Assembly: GCA_020354085.1 (NCBI GenBank)
Contig: CP070641.1
Location: forward strand, 552,290 to 558,322
DNA: 6,033 nucleotides
DNA from: Pseudomonadota bacterium
GTDB lineage: Bacteria > Pseudomonadota > Gammaproteobacteria > Acidiferrobacterales > Sulfurifustaceae
Direction: 5' to 3'
In this document: piece after piece, positions 1 to 5,317 of the stretch
Numbering within the stretch: the stretch's first letter is position 1
Layout of the letters: each line of letters begins with the position of its first letter
Made by a program: the position numbers and the translations under genes
Notes under the pieces: generated by a model
Told to the model about the DNA's origin: nothing
The model's input: only the letters and a program-made list of their open reading frames with translations
The model's database searches: none

Positions 1-732
1 GGCCGTATCAATGGGAATGGCAAAGGAAACGCCCATGTACCCGCCGGTGTCGCTATAGATCTGGGAGTTGATGCCGATGACCTCGCCCTTGAGATTGAAC
101 AGAGGTCCGCCCGAGTTGCCGGGGTTGATGGCCACGTCGGTCTGCAGGAAGGTCACGTAGTTTTCTTTCGGTAGGCTGCGACTCTTCGCGGAGACGATGC
201 CCGCAGTCGCCGAGCTGTCGAATCCGAATGGCGAGCCGATGGCCAGCACCCAGTCGCCAACTGCTAGTCGCGACGGATCGCCAATCAGCGCGCGCGGTAA
301 TCCGTTTGCGTCAATCTTGAGCAGCGCAAGATCGCTGCGGCGGTCGGCACCCACCAAGCGTGCGCTGTACTCGCGCCGGTCCTTGAGACGCACGACGATC
401 TCACTGGCATCTTCCACGACGTGTGCGCAAGTCAGCACATATCCGTCCGCGGAGATGATGACGCCGGAACCCAACGACGAGCCATCAAGGCTGTCGGGGT
501 CGCCCTCACCGAAGCGCCGCAGCAGATCCCCAAGCGGGTGATCATCCGGCAACGGCGTTTCCGACTGGCGCGCGATGGCCGGCCGTCGCGTCGTCTGCGT
601 CGTGCTGATATTGACTACTACTTCTGCCTGGCTGCGTACCAAGCGTGAGAAGTCAGGCAATTCACGCGCGAGCGCGACGGACGCGGCCAACGCCAACAGC
701 GAGGCCAATCCGAAATCAATCCAACGACGCAT
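1..732 (-). CDS. mucD: MucD/DegP-type periplasmic serine protease, 3' end cut off by window edge
   Basis: This gene reads leftward from ATG 732-730 and stays open to base 1, giving 244 residues without a stop. It encodes an HtrA-family protease/chaperone that degrades or refolds damaged proteins in the periplasm. Residues 1-22 look like a Sec signal peptide ending ALA, followed by ELPDF and VVVNISTTQ, the usual mature start of MucD/DegQ proteins. The trypsin-like triad is visible: His104 in TCAHVV, Asp134 in RSDLALLKI and Ser207 in GNSGGPL. The sequence stops just after FAIPID, where the PDZ domains would begin, so their number cannot be seen. The motif before the active His is TCAHVV rather than the common TNAHVV or TNNHVV. 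The start lies only 5 bp after the mucB stop and has no clear Shine-Dalgarno, so translation is probably coupled to mucB. It could equally be called degP or degQ; I prefer mucD because of its place in the algU-mucAB operon. Confidence 0.93.
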   Translation of the reverse strand, partial: MRRWIDFGLASLLALAASVALARELPDFSRLVRSQAEVVVNISTTQTTRRPAIARQSETPLPDDHPLGDLLRRFGEGDPDSLDGSSLGSGVIISADGYVLTCAHVVEDASEIVVRLKDRREYSARLVGADRRSDLALLKIDANGLPRALIGDPSRLAVGDWVLAIGSPFGFDSSATAGIVSAKSRSLPKENYVTFLQTDVAINPGNSGGPLFNLKGEVIGINSQIYSDTGGYMGVSFAIPIDTA

Positions 733-737
733 ACGGT

Positions 738-1718
738 CTACCGGCTGGCGACTGAATTCCCGAGCAAGGTCACAGTTTCTGCAGGCACTTCGCCGACCAC
801 CGTTACCTTGTGGCCGTCTACGCGGCGGCTGTAGGCGTGCACCGCACCCATCTTGCTAACCCCCGAGCCTACGACAGTGCTTTTGTCTGACTTCTCGACA
901 AAGACGGACACAGCAGCCAAGCCGTCCGAATACACCAAATGCTCAACCGGGACGCGCCGCGTCGGAATTTGACGCGCAATGTGCGAGGTTAGGCGGTAAC
1001 CCTTGGGCAGCTCCGCCACCTTCCAACGCGGTAATGCATTCGCTTTCCCCTCGCCCACGGTTTCCTCGCGGTGCCATGCGTAGCCCTCGCCACCGGTCTC
1101 GGGCTCCAACGCTCGATCGGCAATGCTCACGCCGATGGCCAGCTGGGTAAACATGAACTGCTCGATAACTTGGCCGTCGGTGTCGAGAAGATCGGCCTTC
1201 AACAATAACCCGGTGTCGCGATCCGCCCATAGCTGATAGCCGTAACGCAGCTTATCGCGCGGCTTAATTTGCAGCGATTGGGCCGACCGCCCGGCGATTC
1301 GGGCCTGCTTACCGAGCTGAAAGTTGTAATTGGCATCGAGGGCCTGTAACTGCTCAGGCAGCAACGCCGGGAAAGTCTTATTGTCAACCTTGCGGTGCTC
1401 CACCAACACCGACTTCTCGTCAGGAAGAAAACAAATCACCTCGCGATCGTTGCGGATGATTTCGCGCGGCGCCCCGTTCATCGATACCAGCCGCTCCTGG
1501 CGACGGCCGTCGCTGTAGCGGTGCACGATGCGCATGACGTCGATTTGTTTGTCGCGCTCGTAGACGAACACGCCTTCGTAATTTAGCGTGCGCGCCGCTT
1601 GATTAATCTTCATCAACCAGTAGTGTGCGCTATCTTCAGCTACCACTGCGGGCGCACACGACGCGAGTAGCAACGCGACCAGACGTCGCGACGCGCTTGA
1701 ACCGCTCGCCGCGATCAT
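738..1718 (-). CDS. mucB: Sigma-E regulatory protein MucB/RseB
   Basis: The product (326 aa, near the family's usual length of about 320) is the periplasmic negative regulator of sigma E. In characterised systems RseB/MucB binds the periplasmic part of RseA/MucA, blocks its cleavage by DegS/AlgW, and releases it on sensing lipid or LPS signals. The N-terminal LolA-like domain spans about residues 30-205, with family motifs YEGVFVYERD (48-57), RIVHRYSDG (63-71) and ICFLPDE (95-101). The smaller C-terminal domain spans about 230-320, with LPKGYRLTSH (237-246), VEHLVYSDGL (258-267) and VTVVGEVP (305-312). An N-terminal export signal is present: Arg11-Arg12, a hydrophobic stretch at 13-20, and either a signal peptidase I site at VVA-ED (27/28) or a lipobox-like LASC with Cys21. 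The ATG overlaps the mucA stop as ATGA and no good Shine-Dalgarno precedes it, so translational coupling to mucA is likely. Confidence 0.95.
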   Translation of the reverse strand: MIAASGSSASRRLVALLLASCAPAVVAEDSAHYWLMKINQAARTLNYEGVFVYERDKQIDVMRIVHRYSDGRRQERLVSMNGAPREIIRNDREVICFLPDEKSVLVEHRKVDNKTFPALLPEQLQALDANYNFQLGKQARIAGRSAQSLQIKPRDKLRYGYQLWADRDTGLLLKADLLDTDGQVIEQFMFTQLAIGVSIADRALEPETGGEGYAWHREETVGEGKANALPRWKVAELPKGYRLTSHIARQIPTRRVPVEHLVYSDGLAAVSVFVEKSDKSTVVGSGVSKMGAVHAYSRRVDGHKVTVVGEVPAETVTLLGNSVASR

Positions 1719-2260
1719 TGACCCGAATCGCTGCCGGAACTCACGACCCGCACGTAGGACGGCATCATCCCGCGCATGCCAGCGGATGCGAATTCGCTAT
1801 GCTGCACCAGATAAAGATGCAGGGCACGGTCTGCCTCCGAATCGTTTTTTCCCCAACGGGTCGTCACCTTGCGCACGGCTTCGGGCGCGGGAGCCAACGG
1901 GGCGTTGGCGACCGGCATGGCAACCGGCGCGGACGGGCGGTTCAGCGTCTGCAATCCAAAGATGGCTAGCGCTGCGACACTCGCGGCGATACCAAGGCTC
2001 GCGGCGATCGAGCCGCTGCGGCTCAACCTCATGGAGCGCGCCGGCGCTGGCTCGGCGCTAAGCCGCGCGCCGAGAGCTTCAGCGTTGGTGGGTGCCGGCA
2101 CATGCTCAAGTTCGTTGCGCAGCGCCGCACCAATCAAATGGTAACGTTGCCACGCACCGCGCAGCACCGGCTCGCGCTCGCGCTCGAGCTCTTGTAGCAA
2201 GCGGTGTTCTTCGAACCGATTCAGTTCGTCATCAACCAGGGCCGAGAGCTGCTCTTTCAT
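1715..2260 (-). CDS. mucA: Anti-sigma-E factor MucA/RseA
   Basis: This 181-aa single-pass inner-membrane protein holds sigma E at the membrane until regulated proteolysis (DegS/AlgW, then RseP/MucP, then ClpXP, as known from E. coli and Pseudomonas) destroys it. The cytoplasmic RseA_N domain covers about residues 1-82, with the typical LSALVDDEL near the start and WQRYHLIGAALRNE at 37-50. One transmembrane helix lies at about 84-104 (SIAASLGIAASVAALAIFGL). The periplasmic tail begins with a Pro/Ala-rich linker and contains TRWGKND (134-140) and LHLYLVQH (147-154). These correspond by eye to the TRWHEQ and LPIYLRQH segments of P. aeruginosa MucA, so the tail seems complete and not truncated as in mucoid strains. 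The start is 6 bp past the last base of the rpoE stop codon, with a good Shine-Dalgarno inside the end of rpoE. The stop overlaps the mucB start. Confidence 0.93.
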   Translation of the reverse strand: MKEQLSALVDDELNRFEEHRLLQELEREREPVLRGAWQRYHLIGAALRNELEHVPAPTNAEALGARLSAEPAPARSMRLSRSGSIAASLGIAASVAALAIFGLQTLNRPSAPVAMPVANAPLAPAPEAVRKVTTRWGKNDSEADRALHLYLVQHSEFASAGMRGMMPSYVRVVSSGSDSGQ

Positions 2261-2266
2261 ACTCCG

Positions 2267-2845
2267 TCACTTCTCCAGCAAAGGTTTTAGTTCGGCATCG
2301 ACCGCTTCGCGTGCCCGGAAGATGCGCGAGCGGACGGTACCAATCGGACAATCCATGACTTGGGCGATTTCCTCGTAGCTTAGTCCTTCGATCTCGCGCA
2401 GGGTAATGGCCGTGCGCAAATCGGGCGGCAGCCCGTCGACCACACGCCGTACCGTGGCAGCGATCTCCTCGGTCAGCAAGTGCCGTTCCGGGGTGGCCGT
2501 ATCGCGCAGGCGCTCGCCCCCTTCCAGTTGTTCGGCGCTATCGGCCTCGATGTCCGCGCCCGGCGGACGTCGACCCTGCGACTCCAAATAGTTCTTTGCC
2601 GTATTCACTGCAATTCGGTATAGCCAAGTATAGAAGGCGCTGTCGCCGCGGAAGGAGCCGATGGCGCGATAGGCGCGGATGAAGGCCTCTTGTGTAACAT
2701 CTTCGATCTCGGCACGGTCGCGCACGAAGCGCGAAACTAATTTGGCGACCTTGTGTTGGTACTTGCGCACCAGCAAATCGAAGGCCGATTTCTCGCCTTT
2801 CTGGACGCGAGCGACCAACCGCTGATCGACGCCGCGTTCCGTCAT
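2267..2845 (-). CDS. rpoE: RNA polymerase sigma-E factor RpoE/AlgU
   Basis: This 192-aa group IV (ECF) sigma factor directs RNA polymerase to envelope-stress promoters. It is one residue longer than E. coli RpoE as I recall it and very similar throughout. Region 2 (about residues 20-92) holds RKYQHKV, DVTQEAFIRAYRA and the -10 recognition segment FRGDSAFYTWLYRIAVNTAKN (65-85). The acidic, variable linker covers 96-123. Region 4 (about 125-180) carries LPPDLRTAITLREIEGLSYE and the helix-turn-helix EEIAQVMDCPIGTVRSRIFR that binds the -35 element. The ATG at 2845 is the only plausible start: the frame has a TAG at 2878-2876 and no other ATG, GTG or TTG between, and the N-terminus aligns with E. 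coli RpoE without offset. No Shine-Dalgarno is seen before it. It is the first gene of the rpoE-mucA-mucB-mucD operon, with a sigma-E-type promoter upstream suggesting autoregulation. The name algU is equally valid. Confidence 0.97.
   Translation of the reverse strand: MTERGVDQRLVARVQKGEKSAFDLLVRKYQHKVAKLVSRFVRDRAEIEDVTQEAFIRAYRAIGSFRGDSAFYTWLYRIAVNTAKNYLESQGRRPPGADIEADSAEQLEGGERLRDTATPERHLLTEEIAATVRRVVDGLPPDLRTAITLREIEGLSYEEIAQVMDCPIGTVRSRIFRAREAVDAELKPLLEK
2270..2276 (-). promoter_or_regulatory. mucA ribosome binding site inside the 3' end of rpoE
   Basis: GGAGAAG, nine bases before the mucA ATG, is a good Shine-Dalgarno. It also spells the last two rpoE codons (Glu-Lys), so the end of the sigma factor gene doubles as the translation signal of its own antagonist. 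A second GGAG lies only one base before the ATG and is too close to be used. Confidence 0.6.
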
Positions 2846-2849
2846 ACGA

Positions 2850-2865
2850 TCGACACAGCCGTCGA
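2850..2865 (-). promoter_or_regulatory. Small hairpin in the rpoE leader just before the start codon
   Basis: TCGAC and GTCGA flank a six-base loop, giving a possible 5-bp stem in the rpoE mRNA that ends four bases before the ATG. It covers the position where a Shine-Dalgarno would sit, although no Shine-Dalgarno sequence is present. A stem this short may form by chance; a regulatory role is inference only. Confidence 0.25.
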
Positions 2866-2887
2866 CACTTGGCCGCTACTAGCGATT

Positions 2888-2914
2888 ACTGACCGGGGCA
2901 TGGGGAAAAAGTTC
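2888..2914 (-). promoter_or_regulatory. Sigma-E-type promoter of the rpoE operon
   Basis: On the minus strand GAACTT (2914-2909) is followed after exactly 16 bases by TCAGT (2892-2888). The -35 matches the known sigma-E/AlgU consensus (GAACTT, 16-17 bases, TCTGA) fully, and a T-rich run follows it as is common. The -10 keeps the conserved TC but differs at the last three positions. Transcription would begin near 2881, leaving a leader of about 36 bases before the rpoE ATG. This fits the well-known autoregulation of rpoE/algU. Confidence 0.72.
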
Positions 2915-2966
2915 GGCGCGCTGGGGATGATTTTCTATGACGCTACGCGGGGTTAGCGTGGCCGTA

Positions 2967-2975
2967 TGATAGGAT
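2967..2975 (+). promoter_or_regulatory. Possible extended -10 promoter element for nadB
   Basis: TGATAGGAT fits an extended -10 pattern (TGN followed by TAGGAT, 4 of 6 to TATAAT). An overlapping TATGAT at 2965-2970 matches 5 of 6. No good -35 hexamer lies 16-18 bases upstream of either. A start near 2982 would give a leader of about 30 bases for nadB. No binding site for a known NAD-related repressor was recognised. Confidence 0.35.
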
Positions 2976-3011
2976 ATTGACGTCTTCACGCCTACCGCCG
3001 GCTTCCAAGTC

Positions 3012-4655
3012 ATGCAGACCCAGTTTGCCTCTGATGCGCTCATTCTTGGCGGCGGCGTGGCCGGTTTGACACTGGCCCTGACGCTCGCGGATCGCGCCAA
3101 GGTCACCGTGGTCTCCAAGGCTGCACTGACGGAAGGGTCCAGCCTCTATGCGCAAGGCGGCCTTGCTGCCGTTCTCAATACCCGCGCAGATTCCTTCGAC
3201 GCGCATATCGCTGACACCCTGAGCGCCGGCGGCGGTCTCTGCCACCGCGATACCGTCGAGTACGTCGTGCGCCAAGGCCCCGAGGCGATTCGCTGGCTCA
3301 TCGAGCAAGGCGTGGCCTTCACACGCGAACGGCGCGAGGACGGTGCGGTCGGTTACCATCTGACCCGCGAAGGCGGACATAGTCAGCGGCGCGTAATTCA
3401 TGCGGCGGATGCTACCGGCAAGGCGCTTGCCACGACGCTGGAAGCCAAGGTACGCGAGCACCCGAACATCCACCTGTTCGAGAATCACCTGGCCATCGAT
3501 CTCATCACCCGCCAAAAGCTCGGTCTGCCGGGACCTGACCGTTGTCTGGGCGCCTATGTGCTCGACAAATCCGACCATCAGGTCTTGGTGCTGGGTGCTC
3601 GCTTCGTGATCTTGGCTACCGGCGGTGCCTCTAAGGTCTATCTCTACACCAGCAATCCCGATACTTCGACCGGCGATGGCATTGCCATGGCATGGCGCGC
3701 CGGCTGTCGCGTGGCCAACATGGAGTTCATGCAGTTCCACCCGACGTGCCTCTACCACCCGCGCGCCAAGAGCTTCCTTATCACCGAGGCATTGCGCGGT
3801 GAAGGTGCGAAACTCAGCCTGCCGAACGGCGAGCCCTTCATGCAGGAACACGATCCGCGCGGGGAACTCGCACCGCGCGATATCGTGGCGCGCGCGATCG
3901 ACTACGAGATGAAACGCCGCGGTCTTGATTTCGTTCATCTCGACATCAGCCACCAACCAGCGGCATTTATCACCACGCACTTCCCGACCATCTACGAACG
4001 CTGCCGTGCACTCGGTTATGACATTACGCGCGAACCCATTCCGGTGGTGCCGGCCGCGCACTACACCTGCGGTGGCATCGTCACTGATCTACACGCGCAA
4101 ACCGATATCGACGCGCTGTATGCCATTGGCGAATGCGCCTTTACCGGGCTCCACGGCGCCAACCGCCTGGCGAGCAACTCCCTGTTGGAATGCGTCGTCT
4201 TCGCCCACGCGGCGGCCCAGGACATTGGTGCGCGTCTGCCTACCGCGCCGGCACCGGCGACCGAGCTACCGGCCTGGGACGAGAGCCGCGTCACCGACGC
4301 CGATGAGGCGGTCGTGGTATCGCACAATTGGGATGAGCTGCGCCGCTTTATGTGGGACTACGTCGGCATCGTGCGCACCACCAAACGCTTGCAGCGGGCA
4401 CAACACCGCATCGACCTGCTCAAGGAAGAAATTCGTGAGTACTACAGCCACTTTCGCATCACTAACGATCTCATCGAGCTGCGCAACTTGGTGCTGGTGG
4501 CCGAGCTGATCGTACGTTGCGCGGCGGCCCGTCACGAATCCCGAGGACTGCATTTCACGCGCGATTACCCCGAACCTGATAAGCAACTGGTCGGGCGCGA
4601 CACGCTTCTCAGTCCACCAAGTTTCCAAGTCGCAGCCGCGCGCGCAAGCGCCTAA
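3012..4655 (+). CDS. nadB: L-aspartate oxidase
   Basis: This cytoplasmic FAD enzyme oxidises L-aspartate to iminoaspartate, the first step of de novo NAD synthesis. NadA then condenses iminoaspartate with dihydroxyacetone phosphate to give quinolinate. The known enzyme reoxidises its FAD with oxygen or fumarate. The product is 547 aa (E. coli about 540) and similar along its whole length. The FAD-binding Rossmann motif is GGGVAGL (13-19), with EGSSLYAQGG at 41-50 and ATGGASKVY at 202-210. Residues equivalent to E. coli active-site Glu121, His244, Arg290, His351 and Arg386 are present as Glu120, His243, Arg289, His350 and Arg385. The C-terminal helical domain covers about 430-520 (NWDELRRFMWDYVGIVRT, RGLHFTRDYPE). 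ATG 3012 is the only start: an in-frame TAG lies at 2970-2972 with no ATG, GTG or TTG between. No Shine-Dalgarno is seen. Its last 47 bp overlap the opposing ygfX gene. nadA and nadC are not in the window. Confidence 0.97.
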   Translation: MQTQFASDALILGGGVAGLTLALTLADRAKVTVVSKAALTEGSSLYAQGGLAAVLNTRADSFDAHIADTLSAGGGLCHRDTVEYVVRQGPEAIRWLIEQGVAFTRERREDGAVGYHLTREGGHSQRRVIHAADATGKALATTLEAKVREHPNIHLFENHLAIDLITRQKLGLPGPDRCLGAYVLDKSDHQVLVLGARFVILATGGASKVYLYTSNPDTSTGDGIAMAWRAGCRVANMEFMQFHPTCLYHPRAKSFLITEALRGEGAKLSLPNGEPFMQEHDPRGELAPRDIVARAIDYEMKRRGLDFVHLDISHQPAAFITTHFPTIYERCRALGYDITREPIPVVPAAHYTCGGIVTDLHAQTDIDALYAIGECAFTGLHGANRLASNSLLECVVFAHAAAQDIGARLPTAPAPATELPAWDESRVTDADEAVVVSHNWDELRRFMWDYVGIVRTTKRLQRAQHRIDLLKEEIREYYSHFRITNDLIELRNLVLVAELIVRCAAARHESRGLHFTRDYPEPDKQLVGRDTLLSPPSFQVAAARASA

Positions 4656-5073
4656 GGCTGTCGCTATCCGTCGCATCGGCGGCGATGATCAAGCCGTCCG
4701 CAAAACGCCTATTCGCACAACGCAGGCGCAGGAAAGTAATCCAAGGATGAACCACTTGGCTCACGATCCGGCACCCGTGCCAGCGCCTATCTGTCCCGAA
4801 GCGCACCGACAACTCGCCATCGGGTTCCAGCAATACACCGGTGATGGCCCGTCTGGCGTGCCGCGTCCCCTGTTTATGCAACTGATACGCGAGACTACCG
4901 GCGAGCAACAGCCAAATCACGATCTGCCATGGCAACGCCAATGGAAGCGGGATCGTGAGCAGCGCCGCGCCCACGTGTCCCAGCGTCAGGCCCGCAATCA
5001 CCAGCGGCGATGCGCGGAGTTCTAGGGACAGGCTACTGTCGAATCTTTGCGACAAGCGCCTGAAGCTCCGCAT
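4609..5073 (-). CDS. ygfX: YgfX-like inner-membrane protein
   Basis: This 154-aa protein has two likely transmembrane helices at about 24-43 and 48-65, a basic segment after them (HKQGTRHARR, 66-75), and a cytoplasmic C-terminal part ending in DSLRRLRARLRLG (138-150). The plan of two helices near the N-terminus and a final Asp/Ser-rich, Arg/Leu-rich segment matches the YgfX family, whose gene commonly follows sdhE. In E. coli, YgfX was reported as a toxin (CptA) paired with YgfY (CptB), but YgfY is now better understood as the flavinylation factor SdhE, so the toxin role is doubtful and YgfX's function is unsettled. The ATG at 5073 overlaps sdhE by 41 bp and has AGGAG (5091-5087) 13 bases upstream. 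A TTG at 5055 would give a protein beginning six residues later, closer to the short E. coli N-terminus. Sequence conservation is low, so assignment rests partly on context. Confidence 0.78.
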   Translation of the reverse strand: MRSFRRLSQRFDSSLSLELRASPLVIAGLTLGHVGAALLTIPLPLALPWQIVIWLLLAGSLAYQLHKQGTRHARRAITGVLLEPDGELSVRFGTDRRWHGCRIVSQVVHPWITFLRLRCANRRFADGLIIAADATDSDSLRRLRARLRLGNLVD

Positions 5074-5317
5074 CCGGTTGCTCGCGCTCCTGCAGAAAGG
5101 CCAGCAAGGTCAGGTCCGGTGTGTCGAGCAGGCGCTCGAATGCAGCGCGTTCGGCGGAATCGAGACTGGCATAGTGTTGGTCGACGAAACGCCGCAGATA
5201 GAGATCCAGCTCCAGCAAGCCGCGTCGGCAACGCCACCGCAAACGCGCCAAGTCGTGCGTCGATTCCAAACCGTCCGGCGTCATGCGCGATGACGGTACG
5301 ACAGTATCAGGCGTCAC
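5033..5317 (-). CDS. sdhE: FAD assembly factor SdhE (YgfY family)
   Basis: This small cytoplasmic protein promotes covalent attachment of FAD to the flavoprotein subunit of succinate dehydrogenase (SdhA) and, in some bacteria, fumarate reductase. The family signature is clear: RWRCRRGLLELDLYLRRF at 27-44, containing the RGxxE motif (Arg32, Gly33, Glu36) known to be needed for flavinylation, followed by LDSAERAAFERLLDTPD and a DAEL segment typical of the C-terminal helices. As called it has 94 residues and begins at GTG 5317, which overlaps the sdhB stop as GTGA and suggests coupled translation. An in-frame ATG at 5284 would give 83 residues, nearer the E. coli length of 88; neither start has a good Shine-Dalgarno. 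It sits directly downstream of sdhB, which supports a role in succinate dehydrogenase maturation, and overlaps the start of ygfX. Confidence 0.92.
   Translation of the reverse strand: MTPDTVVPSSRMTPDGLESTHDLARLRWRCRRGLLELDLYLRRFVDQHYASLDSAERAAFERLLDTPDLTLLAFLQEREQPDAELQALVAKIRQ

Noticed and set aside
197..859. Several plus-strand open frames over the mucD and mucB region
   Set aside because: They oppose the clear MucD protease frame and the end of MucB. Their translations are Arg/Ser/Pro-rich and low in complexity, typical of shadow frames.
2753..2956. A 67-codon plus-strand frame across the start of rpoE and the intergenic region
   Set aside because: It overlaps the conserved N-terminus of RpoE and the sigma-E promoter and has no recognisable family features.
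2943..4061. A 372-codon open frame on the minus strand antisense to nadB
   Set aside because: nadB is unmistakable on the other strand with conserved active-site residues. The antisense frame has no recognisable domain and is the usual by-product of GC-rich codon bias.
3925..4509. A 194-codon plus-strand frame inside nadB
   Set aside because: It lies wholly within nadB in another frame, rich in Arg, Ser and Thr, with no family motif.
4641..4652. GCGC-GCAA-GCGC hairpin at the end of nadB as a terminator
   Set aside because: The stem is only four base pairs, lies inside the coding sequence and is not followed by a T-run, so it is not a credible intrinsic terminator.
4609..5317. sdhE-ygfX as a toxin-antitoxin pair (CptBA)
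   Set aside because: The sdhE product carries the RGxxE flavinylation motif and sits in an sdh operon. The toxin-antitoxin reading from early E. coli work is not supported by this context.
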